The notes beneath the pieces are model-generated. The model saw only the letters and a program-made list of their open reading frames with translations. It did no database searches and had not been told where the DNA came from. DNA of 64,000 nt from CBDCYS01 sp965226245 (GTDB lineage: Bacteria > Acidobacteriota > Terriglobia > Bryobacterales > UBA6623): positions 992,001 through 1,056,000 of the forward strand of contig CBDDCL010000015.1 of NCBI GenBank assembly GCA_965226245.1, read 5' to 3'. Below, piece after piece: positions 45,044 to 54,571 of the stretch (position 1 is the first letter of the stretch; each line of letters starts with the position of its first letter). Made by a program: the position numbers and the translations under genes.

Positions 45044-45832
45044 TCAAACTCCTCTTACTTGTCCGCCATCAATGGGAACGCTCGCGCCCGTGATGTAGCT
45101 GGCTTTTTCCGAGCAGAGGAAGGCAACCAAAGGTCCGAACTCTTCCGGTTGCCCCACCCGTCTCAGAGGCACCTCATTCGTCACGCCCGCAATCACTTCG
45201 TCAGCGGATATGCCTTGTTTCTGGGCCCGCAGGTTGGCCATGTTCAAGAGGCGGCCGGTTGCCGTGGCGCCCGGGCAGACGTTGTTGAACAACACATTGT
45301 CGCTGCCGTACTCGCGCACCAAGCTCTTCATGAGTCCCACGACCGAGGCGCGGATGGCGTTGGAAAGGATGAGGCCGTCGACCGTCTGCTTGACCGACAT
45401 CGAGGTCACGGTGACAACCCGTCCCCAGCGCTGGCTGCGCATTCCGGGCAGCACTTCGCGAATCATGTGCAGCGTACTCAGAAAGCTCAACTCGAAGGCT
45501 TTGCGCCAGTCTTCCAGAGAAAAGTCCTCAAACGTGCCCCCGGGCGGCCCCCCGGCGTTGGTTACACAAATATCGACGTTTCCCAAGCGGTTGCGGGTTT
45601 CGTTCATGAATTTCGCTACAGCCTCGAAATCAGTTACGTCCAGGGCTTGGGCGAGGACCTCCACCCCAAAACGCTCGCGGATGCGCTGGGCCGCCGCGCC
45701 GAGAGCTTCCTCACCCCGGGCGCACATTGCCAGGTGGACTCCTTCGGCGGCGAGCGACTCCGCTACCGACAGGCCGAGCCCCTTGCTCGAGGCTCCGACG
45801 AACGCGACCCGACCTTTAATCCCGAGATCCAT
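45044..45832 (-). CDS. Short-chain dehydrogenase-like protein lacking the catalytic tyrosine
   Basis: The 262-residue protein has a Rossmann fold with FVGASSKGLGLSVAESLA at the cofactor loop, CVTNAGGPPGG and a C-terminal ASVPIDGGQVRGV. The usual serine is present in VTSMSVKQ, but the YxxxK motif reads LSNAIRASVVGL, so both catalytic tyrosine and lysine are replaced. A divergent group of SDRs annotated as 3-oxoacyl-ACP reductase-like shares this feature, and its reaction is not established. The stop is 10 nt before the large NHL protein, indicating co-transcription. Confidence 0.87.
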   Translation of the reverse strand: MDLGIKGRVAFVGASSKGLGLSVAESLAAEGVHLAMCARGEEALGAAAQRIRERFGVEVLAQALDVTDFEAVAKFMNETRNRLGNVDICVTNAGGPPGGTFEDFSLEDWRKAFELSFLSTLHMIREVLPGMRSQRWGRVVTVTSMSVKQTVDGLILSNAIRASVVGLMKSLVREYGSDNVLFNNVCPGATATGRLLNMANLRAQKQGISADEVIAGVTNEVPLRRVGQPEEFGPLVAFLCSEKASYITGASVPIDGGQVRGV

Positions 45833-45954
45833 TCAAATTTTTGGCCGATCAAAACCGAGGTTTCTTCTCTATGACGCCGAGGCTCTATGACAGCGAAGCA
45901 CGACCCGGAGGATTGCCAGAAGGGGAAGACCCGAACTCTACTGAGTTTACTACG

Positions 45955-46317
45955 TTACGACTCTTCCGAAGGGGTTCTTAAATATGCATCATCACCGCTC
46001 AGCCAGTCGGAGCGCACCGGCTGAAACAGGTCGAGCGCGATCGAATCCTCCAATGCCTCGACTCTATGCGGCTCATGAGACTTGATTTGCACCATCTCGC
46101 CGGCCGAAACAACGATCTCGCGATCGTCAAACTGGAATCGCAAGCGTCCTTCGAGCAGATGGGTGACCTGCTCGTTCTCATGGCTGTGCCTGGGCACGAC
46201 CGCGCCTTTCTTGCAATAGATACGGGCCATCGTCATCCGCTCGCTGTGAACGACCCGCCGTGCGACATTCGGACTCATTTGCTCGTGCTCGATATCATCC
46301 CATCGGTGAATCTTCAT
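45955..46317 (-). CDS. Single-domain cupin
   Basis: The 120-residue protein is one cupin barrel. Motif 1 (VPRHSHENEQVTHLLEGRLRF) supplies two histidines and a glutamate, and motif 2 (GEMVQIKSHEPHRVEAL) supplies a histidine; together they bind a metal. Stand-alone cupins of this type include dioxygenases, isomerases and ligand sensors, so the reaction is open. It is 122 nt upstream of the SDR gene on the same strand and may be its operon leader. Confidence 0.87.
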   Translation of the reverse strand: MKIHRWDDIEHEQMSPNVARRVVHSERMTMARIYCKKGAVVPRHSHENEQVTHLLEGRLRFQFDDREIVVSAGEMVQIKSHEPHRVEALEDSIALDLFQPVRSDWLSGDDAYLRTPSEES

Positions 46318-46552
46318 TTTTGCCGCCCTTGTGGCTAGTGATTTGACAAACGACTCTCGGTCCCCTTACTTCCGGCCTGCCATTAGATTGAACAGTCTCC
46401 AAAACGCAAGCCCCTTCTTTTCAACATTATAAAACCGCATGATTGGGAAGTCGAATGCCTGCGCTGCCGGTCCCGCCTGCTATCCCCGCAATCAAGGGTG
46501 GCATGCGCTGCGGCAGGCCGCGAATCATGTGCTAGAATTCGGATAGAAACAC

Positions 46553-47875
46553 ATGAAATTAAGCCACTTAGGCTCGTGGGTTCAGCGCGCGGCTGGCGTC
46601 TGCGTAGTGGCCGTGAGCTGTCAGGCTCAGTCCGTCCGCGTTTTGCAGATCGACGTCGAGCACGTCATTCACCCTCTCACCGTCGAAATCATTACACAAG
46701 GGTTGGAGCAGGCCGAGCAAGAAAACGCCGCCGCGGTTGTGATCCGGCTGAACACGCCGGGCGGCCTGCTCAGCGCGACGGAAAAAATCATCCAGCAGAT
46801 TGTCGCCTCTCCCGTACCCGTGATCACTTATGTCGGACCCAGCGGCGGCAAGGCGGCTTCGGCGGGGTTCATGATTCTGATTGCGGGTGACGTGGCCGCC
46901 ATGGCCCCGGGCACGAATACCGGCGCGGCGCATCCGGTGATGCTCGGCGGAGCCAAGATGGACGAGGTGATGAACCAGAAGGTGGAAAATGACGCTGCCG
47001 CCTCGGTGCGCGCCATCGCCGAGAAACGCGGGCGCAATATCGAGCTGGCGCAGCAGGCGGTCATCGAAAGCAAATCGTTTACCGACCAAGAGGCGCTCGA
47101 GTCCAACTTGATCGACGTTGTGGCAAACGATATACCGGAGCTTTTGAAGCTGCTGGACGGCCGAAACATCGTGCGATTCGACGGCTCCGAGCAGGTCCTG
47201 GAGCTTAGTGGAGCCGTGGTTCAGAGCTATGAATTGACAAACCGCCAGCGAATCTTGCTGCCGCTGGTCAATCCGCAACTCGCTTTCGTGCTGCTGATCC
47301 TGGGCGCGCTGGGGATCTACATCGAGTTCACGCATCCCGGACTGATCGTCCCTGGCGTCGCTGGGGCGATCCTGGTCATCGTGGGATTAATGGCGCTAAC
47401 GATGCTCCCGATCAACTGGGCCGGGGCGGCCTTGATCGTGCTGGGACTAGCTTGCTTTATTCTGGAGGCGATGATGCCGACGGGGGGGATTCTTGCTTTG
47501 GGTGGCGCGGTGTCGATGGTGCTTGGAGCCGTGATGCTCGTCGATACCGGCATTCCCGAGCTGTCGATCGGGTGGGGCACGGCTATTGCTGTTACACTGC
47601 CGTTTGCGCTCATTACGGTATTCTTGTTGCGGCTGGCAGTGAAGTCGTATCAGTACAAGGTAGCGACCGGTTCAGAGTCCATGGTCGGCGAGATCGGCGT
47701 AGCGAAGACGGACGTTGCGGCTGAAGGCAGAGTGTTCGTTCACGGGGAATGGTGGAACGCCAACTCGGATCAGCCGATTCCAAGCGGCCAAAAAGTCCGG
47801 ATCGTTGGGGTGGATGGACTCAACCTCAAAGTCGAGCAGGCGGGCCTCGAGCAGCCTGCCGGGGCGGAAAGCTAA
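46553..47875 (+). CDS. NfeD-like membrane serine protease (ClpP class)
   Basis: The 440-residue protein has a signal peptide ending near CQAQS. A periplasmic ClpP-like protease domain (about 25-230) carries NTPGGLLSATEKIIQQI and the serine region GPSGGKAASAGFMI. Four hydrophobic segments (for example LAFVLLILGALGIYIEF and GAILVIVGLMALTML) follow, and then a C-terminal NfeD OB-fold domain (GEIGVAKTDVAAEGRVFVHG). This is the long NfeD form, which works with slipins: the protease trims or regulates the partner. The slipin gene starts 105 nt downstream, giving the classic NfeD-slipin operon of membrane quality control. Confidence 0.93.
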   Translation: MKLSHLGSWVQRAAGVCVVAVSCQAQSVRVLQIDVEHVIHPLTVEIITQGLEQAEQENAAAVVIRLNTPGGLLSATEKIIQQIVASPVPVITYVGPSGGKAASAGFMILIAGDVAAMAPGTNTGAAHPVMLGGAKMDEVMNQKVENDAAASVRAIAEKRGRNIELAQQAVIESKSFTDQEALESNLIDVVANDIPELLKLLDGRNIVRFDGSEQVLELSGAVVQSYELTNRQRILLPLVNPQLAFVLLILGALGIYIEFTHPGLIVPGVAGAILVIVGLMALTMLPINWAGAALIVLGLACFILEAMMPTGGILALGGAVSMVLGAVMLVDTGIPELSIGWGTAIAVTLPFALITVFLLRLAVKSYQYKVATGSESMVGEIGVAKTDVAAEGRVFVHGEWWNANSDQPIPSGQKVRIVGVDGLNLKVEQAGLEQPAGAES

Positions 47876-47979
47876 GGCAGCGGCAGAATGGGCGCGGGCT
47901 CAACGGATCGGGGCGAAGCAGTAGCGGAGGGAAGTAGCGGCTCAACGGCTCAACGAAAAACGGAACAACGGGAAACAAC

Positions 47980-48819
47980 ATGTTCAACTTTAGCTGGCTG
48001 ATTATCGTAGTCATCGTCATACTCTACATCATCAATTGCATCAAGATCCTGCCGGAATACGAACGCGGTGTCGTTTTTCGGCTGGGGCGGCTGCTTCCTG
48101 AACCCAAAGGGCCGGGGCTCGTCCTGATCTTCGCGCCGATCGACAGGATTGTTCGCGTTTCGCTGCGCGTCGAGACCATGGAAGTGCCCTCCCAGGACGT
48201 CGTTACCAAAGACAACGTAACGGTCAAGGTCAGTGCCGTTGTCTTCTTTCGCGTCCTTGATCCAAGGCGGGCCATCGTCGAAGTCGCTCATTTCGTTCAT
48301 GCCACTTCGCAGCTCGCCCAGACCCGGCTCCGATCGGTGCTCGGTGAAGCCGAGCTCGACGAGCTGCTGAGCGAACGCGAGAAGCTGAATGCGCGGCTGC
48401 AGGAAACGCTGGACACTCACACCGAGCAATGGGGGATCAAGGTACAAGCCGTCGAGGTCAAGCACGTCGACTTGCCGGAGCAGATGATCCGCGCCATTGC
48501 CCGCCAAGCCGAAGCCGAGCGCGAACGCCGCGCTAAGGTCATTCACGCTGCCGGCGAGCTGCAAGCTTCCTCGAAGCTCGCCGAAGCCGCCGCCGTGCTG
48601 GCGACGCAGCCCACGTCCATCACTCTTCGTTACCTGCAAACGCTGACCGAGATCGGCACGGAGAAAAATACAACGGTGGTGTTCCCGCTTCCGATCGATC
48701 TCTTTGGCGGTCTCTCTAAGTGGGCCAAGGGCGCCGCGGGCGCCGCATCCGACACTCCAGCCCCGGATACGCCCGCTCCCGTGTCTTCGTCCGGTGAAAC
48801 GCCAAGGCTTGAGACGTAG
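47980..48819 (+). CDS. Slipin, SPFH/band 7 membrane protein
   Basis: The 279-residue protein begins with one hydrophobic segment (WLIIVVIVILYIINCI) and an SPFH domain typical of bacterial stomatin-like slipins: ILPEYERGVVFRLGRL, QDVVTKDNVTVKVSAVVFFR and the long helix AIARQAEAERERRAKVIHAAGE. The C-terminal 40 residues are Pro/Ala-rich and variable. Slipins assemble into large rings on the membrane and are partners and substrates of NfeD proteases, encoded here immediately upstream. Confidence 0.94.
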   Translation: MFNFSWLIIVVIVILYIINCIKILPEYERGVVFRLGRLLPEPKGPGLVLIFAPIDRIVRVSLRVETMEVPSQDVVTKDNVTVKVSAVVFFRVLDPRRAIVEVAHFVHATSQLAQTRLRSVLGEAELDELLSEREKLNARLQETLDTHTEQWGIKVQAVEVKHVDLPEQMIRAIARQAEAERERRAKVIHAAGELQASSKLAEAAAVLATQPTSITLRYLQTLTEIGTEKNTTVVFPLPIDLFGGLSKWAKGAAGAASDTPAPDTPAPVSSSGETPRLET

Positions 48820-48989
48820 CGGGATCACGACCCCCAGAAGGCCTTCGCAGCCGGTTTCCAATCGCGAGGCAAGTTTCCCAATCAGGAAACCTAGCCTGAA
48901 CGTCAATCCGCCTAGACTGATGGAGCACGTGGCGGTGCATTGACCGAACAGGTTGCGCCCCGGTAAGACATTCGGCAAGGAGAACCCGC

Positions 48990-49967
48990 ATGAAAGCTTG
49001 GCAGCTCCACCATTACGGCGAACCCGAGGAGATGACCTTGGACGAGGTGGACAAGCCGTCCCCCGGCGAGGGCGAGGTCCTGATTCGAAACCACGCCGCC
49101 GGGCTGAACTTTTTCGATATTCTGCAGGCCCAGGGGAAGTATCAGTCCAAGCCGTCCTTCCCTTTCACAATTGGCGGAGAGGTGGCCGGCACGATCGAAG
49201 CCGCCGGGCCAGGAGTCAGCCGCTGGTCGCCCGGCGAGCGCGTGTTGTGCCTGACCCAAGGCGGAGGCGGGTACGCGGAATACTCACTGGGCAAGGCGGC
49301 GCGAACCTTCCCGATACCCGAGGGAATGGCCTTCGAGGAGGCGGCCGCGTTTCCGGTGGTATATCAGACTTCAATTTTTGCGTTGCGAAACCGCGGGCAA
49401 CTACAGCAGGGTGAGTGGCTGCTCGTGCACGCGGGCGCGAGCGGGGTCGGCATGGCGGCGATCCAGATCGGCAAGGCATTTGGAGCGCGAATCATCGCCA
49501 CGGCGGGAAGCGAGCAGAAATTGAGCTTTTGCCGCGAGCAGGGCGCGGATCATGCGATCAACTACCGCGACGAAACCTGGGCCGGTCAGGTAAAGCAGAT
49601 CAGCGGCAAAGGGGCGGACGTGATCTATGACCCGGTGGGCGGCGACGTCTTCGACCTTTCGACGAAGTGCATAGCGCCGGACGGGCGCTTACTCGTGGTG
49701 GGTTTTGCCAGCGGCAGGATACCCAGCGTAGCGGCCAATCGCGTGCTGCTGAAAAACATCTCCATCGTCGGCGTCTTCTGGGGGCGCCACGCGGACGAAA
49801 ACCGCGGATATCTGAGTGAAACTCACGAAACTCTGGCGAAGCTTTACCGGGAAGGGAAAATCAACCCGGTTGTCTCGGTGAAGAAACCCCTGGCGGAGGC
49901 ACCCGCGGCGTTGCGCGCGCTAGCGGACCGAAAGGTCGCCGGGAAGGCCGTGCTGACGATGCCGTGA
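48990..49967 (+). CDS. NADPH:quinone oxidoreductase family protein
   Basis: The 325-residue zinc-independent MDR enzyme starts MKAWQLHHYGEPEEM and has a GroES-like domain (GEVLIRNHAAGLNFFDILQ), the family motif GGEVAGTIEAAGPGV and a cofactor loop LVHAGASGVGMAAIQIGKAFGA. It ends with a normal GKAVLTM tail. Relatives reduce quinones or the alkene of unsaturated aldehydes with NADPH. It follows the slipin gene by 170 nt on the same strand, but the link is uncertain. Unlike the oxidoreductase at 38576 it is undamaged. Confidence 0.92.
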   Translation: MKAWQLHHYGEPEEMTLDEVDKPSPGEGEVLIRNHAAGLNFFDILQAQGKYQSKPSFPFTIGGEVAGTIEAAGPGVSRWSPGERVLCLTQGGGGYAEYSLGKAARTFPIPEGMAFEEAAAFPVVYQTSIFALRNRGQLQQGEWLLVHAGASGVGMAAIQIGKAFGARIIATAGSEQKLSFCREQGADHAINYRDETWAGQVKQISGKGADVIYDPVGGDVFDLSTKCIAPDGRLLVVGFASGRIPSVAANRVLLKNISIVGVFWGRHADENRGYLSETHETLAKLYREGKINPVVSVKKPLAEAPAALRALADRKVAGKAVLTMP

Positions 49968-49991
49968 GGGTGCAGTTTCGGAGGCAATAGG

Positions 49992-50321
49992 CTAAGCTCC
50001 GCTGCCGTTCGTCCCGAAGCGGCCGTCCAATGTCTTGACGAGGCGGTCGACTTGGCCGACCAGGGCTTGAACCATGGCTTCGGTGCGATCCTGTTTTTCA
50101 TCGAGCCGCTCCATTCTCTGCTCGAACCGCTCCATGTTCTGCTCGAGCCGCTCCATTCGCTGATCGGAGCGCCGCATGTTCGCGTCGAAGCGAGCCTGCG
50201 CCTTCCCAAGAGCAACTTGGTTGACCGCCATGTCATGGACTATCGTGTGAAGCTCGCCCATCTGCGAAGTAAACACCGCCTGCTGTTCCAGCAGAAACTG
50301 CACCGTTTTCTCGACGTCCAT
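49992..50321 (-). CDS. Coiled-coil protein of unknown function
   Basis: The 109-residue protein begins MDVEKTVQFLLEQQAVFTSQMGEL and is nearly all heptad-patterned helix. It has runs such as RMERLEQNMERFEQRMERL with leucine/methionine at a/d positions, and ends RFGTNGSGA. The ATG at 50321 is chosen because the frame further upstream has no such pattern. A close paralogue starts at 50743, so the two arose by tandem duplication. Such short coiled-coil proteins have no assigned function. Confidence 0.72.
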   Translation of the reverse strand: MDVEKTVQFLLEQQAVFTSQMGELHTIVHDMAVNQVALGKAQARFDANMRRSDQRMERLEQNMERFEQRMERLDEKQDRTEAMVQALVGQVDRLVKTLDGRFGTNGSGA

Positions 50322-50413
50322 TGTTTCTATCTTAGCGTGCTTTATGGTTGCGGCTGGATGGCAATGGCCCGCGCAGGGACCTTGGGATTCCCGAAGGACC
50401 AACGGAGCAAAAA

Positions 50414-50743
50414 CTAGGCTCCGCTGCCGTTCGTGCCGAAGCGGTTTTCGAGCGCTTGTACCAGCCGGTCCACTCAAATGCCCAAGCGATCCACCGTCTC
50501 GTCGGTGCGCTTCTGCCGTTCCTGAAGCCCGCGCATGTTGTCTTGCAGCTCGCCCATCGCGCCTTGCAGATCCTTCATATTCGCGGCGAAGCGCACTTGC
50601 GCCTTGCTGAGGGCAACCTGGTTGACCGCCATCTCGCCGACTACGGACCGCAAATCGTTCATTCCGGTTGCCATCTCGTCCATGCGCGATGCGAAGGCAG
50701 CCTGCTGTTCCAGCAGAAACTGCACTGTTTTTTCGACGTCCAT
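50414..50743 (-). pseudogene. Tandem paralogue of the coiled-coil gene with an in-frame stop
   Basis: The first 89 residues (to 50474) match the neighbour closely: the same MDVEKTVQFLLEQQA start, then MAVNQVALSKAQVRFAANM. A TGA then ends translation after DETVDRLGI. In the same frame the sequence continues VDRLVQALENRFGTNGSGA to a TAG at 50414-50416, matching the tail of the intact paralogue. One base change therefore removed the last 20 residues. The short form may still fold as a coiled coil, so loss of function is likely but not certain. Confidence 0.75.
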
Positions 50744-50860
50744 TGCTACTATTCTACCGCGATTATCGCGTAACGCTGACTTCTTTTATTACCCGGCAAT
50801 ACCGGCTCGCGATGCCGACACGCTCGACCGCTAAGCCCCCTTAAGCCGGGACCCGCCGTC

Positions 50861-53557
50861 TCAGTACTGAACAGTAACCGCCGTCCCTTTGTTCGGACTC
50901 AGTTTATTGATCGTGTGATAAAGCACCTTTTCGATGGGGGTTCCGTCGGCGGCCTTGATCTTGAGATTCAGCTGCATCTGCATGACCTCGACCAAGTCTT
51001 CCATCTTCAGAAAAACTGTCTTGCCGTCACTGGACACGGTCGCCGATGTAATCTTGACCTCGTCGGTCCCTTGCTCGCCATTGAGCTTGAATAGATCGGA
51101 ACCGTAGCGGCTTGTCCATTTGTAGTTCCAACGGCGGCTCGAGTAGTTGTTGACGTCGCTCGCGCTACGGGGGTCGAGCGGATCACTGAACGTAATCTCG
51201 ACCCCGTCGCTGGTGACGTGCAGCTCCCTCGGCATATGCACCGGCTTGCCCGTGTAACGCATGCGGTAGAAGCCGCCGCTGTCGGGCCGCTTCGTCCCCC
51301 ATCCCCACAGGCCAGAGAGATAGAGCTGGCCATCCTGCTTGCGGAAATCCGGCCGCATGAGCCCAGCGTTGGCCAGGACGGGGAACTCCACTGCCCCTCC
51401 CTGGATCTGTCCCTCGACTTCCTCCATCAGAACCAGGTAAACCTTGCCGCGGCCGAACGAGGTGTGAACGAGGTGACCCTTGAACGGCCCCCAGCGATCG
51501 TTGTCCACCCAGGCTTGACCCGCGCCTGAGTTGTCGAAGTTGATCGGGAGAAAGGTGATCGGGTTGTCGTAATCGCCGCGGTCCGGGATGCTGCCGCCAT
51601 ACCTGTAGCCATGAAAACTGCCCGGGCTGCACCAGTTGATGCGCGTGGAGGGGATCCAGTGGCCCTCTTGGTCTGACGTCGTAATCTCGCCGTTGGGTCC
51701 GACCGCCACGCCATTCGGGACGCGAAAACCCGTGCAGACAATCTCGAGATTCTCGCCCTTCGGGTCCAGTTTCATGATCGTCCCATGGTGTTTCACCTTC
51801 GAATCCAGAGCGTGCCGCGCCGCCTTGGCGAAGATGAAGTTCCCTTGCGGATCGCGGTCCAGATCAAACGTGAACTCGTGGAAGTGATGGGTGACATGGA
51901 AATCGTTGTTGAAATTCTCGTAGAAATCCGGCTCGCCGTCTCCGTTGAGGTCGACCAGCCGCGTGATCTGGTTGCGGTCCAGCACGTGGACGACATCGCC
52001 GACTACCTCGAGCCCCAGCGGCTGGTTGAAGCCCGTCGCGTAGCGCTTCCATCTCAGCTCAGCCAGGTCGTCGTCCAGGCCGGAAACCACCCAAACATCA
52101 CCGCTCCAGGTGCTCATCGCGGCGCGGTCGTCGGAGAAGAATGCGATGTCACCCGGCCTCATCCAAGACTTCCATGGGTTTTCCAACGGCAAGGTCAGCT
52201 CGTCGAGAACATAGGGCCCCGACCCCTGGCCCAGCTTGCCTTCCGTCACGATCGTCTCGGGGAAGCGCGCCGGGCCGCCCTGCGTGTATTTCTGGAGCGA
52301 CTGGGGCGGGCGGGCGGCGCGAAGCAATTCCGCGAAGGGGCCGAGCTGATCGCCGGCCAGCCTCGCTTGGTAGATCGTCAAATGCTGAGTTGTCCTCGAG
52401 GCGGGAACCCTCAAGCGAATGTGCTCCGCGTCTTCCAGCGCCCACGAGGTGCTGCCGTCGCCCGCGGCCACCCCGGCCACGATAGTGGAATCGCCCCTGA
52501 GCCGCACGATGGTGAGCGCTGCTGGCCCCGTGCCAGGCTGCAACGTTTCAAGGCTCAACTGCTCGGCTTGTGACCCCTTCAACCAAGCTACCTGGAGGAG
52601 CAGTTCTTGGCTGGATGCAGAAATTTCAAGGGTTCGAGTGATTACCTCGATCCCGCTGGAATTCAGCGAGCCAGGCAGGTCCAGCACGGTGGCATCGCCA
52701 ACGCTATAAGAGAGGATCGTGCGGTCGCCGTGAACATAGCGGCCCTTGTATTTTGCCCAATTCTCCGGCAGCGGCCCGAACCCCTCTTCACGCGGGTCGC
52801 GAAAACTGCCGTCGCGAGCCCAGCCTGGCGCAACCGGGTTCTCGAACATCGTCTTGCCGGCGACGTAAGGATGCGGCCCATGCTTCCAGTCAAAAACAGT
52901 CCCCGTGAGCACGAGGTGATCACCGGTCCAGCCCGCCGCGTAGCGCAACAGCTCGGTGTCAAACAGAACCGAGGCCGACTTGTCCTCGTTGAGCGCAATG
53001 GCGTGGGCCTTGTAGCTGATGTTGTCATCCGGACCCTTGTCCGCGCGAGGGTCTTCGGGCTCGCGAACCGTAATCGAAGCCGAGATCACCGGGCCGTAAT
53101 CCATGTTGAGCCAATGCGGCTCGCTTCTTTTTTGAACATCGTCCCGGCCGCCCGCCCAGCCGACGCCCTGATCGATCCAAGCGCGAAGAACCCCGATCTC
53201 TTCCGGTGTGAGCCTGACACCCGCCGCAGGCATGACCAAGTGTTCTTCCAGCCCCGCGACAAGGTGAATCAGGCGGCTCTGTTCGCTGTTGCCCACCACG
53301 ATTGCCGCCCGGCCCGAATATCCGCCCTGCACGGCTTCTTTCTTGCGCCACAAGCTGTAGCCGTTCATCTCCACGTCGTCGCCGTGGCACATGTAGCAAT
53401 GCTGCTCGAGAATCGGATCGACATCGTCGAGAAAGCTGACCTTTCGCTCAACCGGAGGAGGGAGTTTGCTCACATCGACGGAGGCTGCGGGCGACGCCGC
53501 GGCCAGAGTCGCCGTGACGAACAACCAACCAAATAATGAAATCACTCTAGAGGACAT
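50861..53557 (-). CDS. Large secreted cytochrome c / dehydrogenase-like propeller protein
   Basis: The ATG at 53557 gives 898 residues with a signal peptide (VISLFGWLFVTATLAAASPA). One c-type heme site (CYMCH) lies in DVDPILEQHCYMCHGDDVE, the planctomycete-type cytochrome motif, and a GVRLTPEEIGVLRAWIDQGV follows. The central and C-terminal parts resemble DUF6797 and sorbosone/glucose-dehydrogenase-like propellers, with GDIAFFSDDRAAM, VHVLDRNQITRLVDLNGDGE, TGFRVPNGVAVGPNGEI and GSFHGYRYGG. Such proteins are common in planctomycetes, verrucomicrobia and acidobacteria and are thought to oxidise sugars or sugar polymers outside the cell. The substrate is unknown. Confidence 0.9.
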   Translation of the reverse strand: MSSRVISLFGWLFVTATLAAASPAASVDVSKLPPPVERKVSFLDDVDPILEQHCYMCHGDDVEMNGYSLWRKKEAVQGGYSGRAAIVVGNSEQSRLIHLVAGLEEHLVMPAAGVRLTPEEIGVLRAWIDQGVGWAGGRDDVQKRSEPHWLNMDYGPVISASITVREPEDPRADKGPDDNISYKAHAIALNEDKSASVLFDTELLRYAAGWTGDHLVLTGTVFDWKHGPHPYVAGKTMFENPVAPGWARDGSFRDPREEGFGPLPENWAKYKGRYVHGDRTILSYSVGDATVLDLPGSLNSSGIEVITRTLEISASSQELLLQVAWLKGSQAEQLSLETLQPGTGPAALTIVRLRGDSTIVAGVAAGDGSTSWALEDAEHIRLRVPASRTTQHLTIYQARLAGDQLGPFAELLRAARPPQSLQKYTQGGPARFPETIVTEGKLGQGSGPYVLDELTLPLENPWKSWMRPGDIAFFSDDRAAMSTWSGDVWVVSGLDDDLAELRWKRYATGFNQPLGLEVVGDVVHVLDRNQITRLVDLNGDGEPDFYENFNNDFHVTHHFHEFTFDLDRDPQGNFIFAKAARHALDSKVKHHGTIMKLDPKGENLEIVCTGFRVPNGVAVGPNGEITTSDQEGHWIPSTRINWCSPGSFHGYRYGGSIPDRGDYDNPITFLPINFDNSGAGQAWVDNDRWGPFKGHLVHTSFGRGKVYLVLMEEVEGQIQGGAVEFPVLANAGLMRPDFRKQDGQLYLSGLWGWGTKRPDSGGFYRMRYTGKPVHMPRELHVTSDGVEITFSDPLDPRSASDVNNYSSRRWNYKWTSRYGSDLFKLNGEQGTDEVKITSATVSSDGKTVFLKMEDLVEVMQMQLNLKIKAADGTPIEKVLYHTINKLSPNKGTAVTVQY

Positions 53558-53747
53558 AAGAAACACTTTGTTCCGGCGCGCTGGGCCTGCACTATGGTCT
53601 GACGGGCGTAAGAAACTCCATGCCCTGGGCGCAAGTCTCATCTATTCTAGCGCGGCGGGCGGCGCTTCAACCCCAACGGCTGTAAACCCGCTCGAAGGAT
53701 CATTCGCTCAGCGGCAAGTCCGGCTGGCCTTGGCCGAAGAGTTTCCC

Positions 53748-54200
53748 ATGAGAGCCATTTGTTGGCTTGCGGCGCCGATGATGCTGATTGTTCCGGCTCT
53801 TCCCCAGACTGATCCCGTAGAGGTCAATCGGGCAGCCGAAGTCACCGAATCAGGCAACGCGGCCACACTGAGATCCAATACGACTCGCGGGAGCGAACAG
53901 CCGGAATCGACCGGTTCCCCAAGTCAGGCAAGTGGGTATCGGCGGCCTCAGCGTTTTCTGCGGGACATGGCGCCGCCGCTCACGAAGCCCGTTCCCTTGC
54001 GTCTGAACACCTTCTCTCGGAAGTGGGCTCGATCCGGACGCGAAACGCTTGCCGAGCGCCGACGCCTTCTGTGGGAGCGCGTGAAGGATGCTCGCAACGG
54101 CCTGCCTCGCCGGCGCGAGGTTTTTCAGCCCGCCAGCGTTCGAGGCAAAACTGGTGCGGAAGCGAAGCGCCTGAACGCTAACCGCGAAGAAAATAGATGA
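53748..54200 (+). CDS. Small secreted protein of low complexity, uncertain
   Basis: The ATG at 53748 opens 150 residues with a plausible signal peptide (MRAICWLAAPMMLIVPALPQ). A Ser/Thr/Gly-rich then Arg-rich mature part follows (SEQPESTGSPSQASG, WARSGRETLAERRRLLWERV) with no domain I recognise. The frame is longer upstream, but that part overlaps the divergent cytochrome gene. A weak AGAG site precedes it. It could be real and exported, or merely a chance frame in GC-rich DNA; the signal peptide is the main argument for it. Confidence 0.4.
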   Translation: MRAICWLAAPMMLIVPALPQTDPVEVNRAAEVTESGNAATLRSNTTRGSEQPESTGSPSQASGYRRPQRFLRDMAPPLTKPVPLRLNTFSRKWARSGRETLAERRRLLWERVKDARNGLPRRREVFQPASVRGKTGAEAKRLNANREENR

Positions 54201-54424
54201 AATCCCAGGGTTCGTTCGGTCCGAAACGCTCCTCCGGCCGCCTGGTTCACCTTCCGCAGAGGGCAAGACTGAATCATTTAGGGAAAGGTGTCTAGCCCCA
54301 ATGCTGTTCAGTTAGTGGTTACGCGGACGGGGGTTTTTGCATGGCGAGTGGTCTTGTTTCGGGCATCGTTGTACGCCCCGCGCACATCGCTCTCCACGGA
54401 GACGAACGGGCCGGTTTGCTCCTA

Positions 54425-54487
54425 CGCCCCGTCCGGGGCTTGCCCTTGATAGTTTTGCACCTAGGGTTCCGCTTCGCTCCACCCTAG
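54425..54487. repeat. GTTCCGCTTCGCTCCACCC repeat, copy 2
   Basis: A GCCCCGTCCGGGGC palindrome (about 54426-54439) is followed by CCTAGGGT, the constant loop TCCGCTTCGCTCC and ACCCTAGG (54459-54487), an 8-bp perfect stem. The module order matches that at 17006-17070. Confidence 0.78.
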
Positions 54488-54526
54488 GCTACGATCCTGT
54501 GCCGCTTCGCGGCTCAACGGCTCTGG

Positions 54527-54571
54527 GCTCGAAGGCGCTAAGCTCAAAGGCGCCAAGCTCAAAGGCGCTAC
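54527..54571. repeat. Three 15-bp tandem repeats
   Basis: Units 54527, 54542 and 54557 read GCTCRAAGGCGCYAM with few changes. They lie in the 500-nt gap before the cysteine-desulfurase-like gene and are upstream of its ribosome site, so they are not translated from the proposed start. Confidence 0.8.

Noticed and set aside
54527..54571. Tandem 15-bp repeats considered as origin iterons
   Set aside because: No replication gene, DnaA boxes or A/T-rich unwinding region nearby, and only three units.
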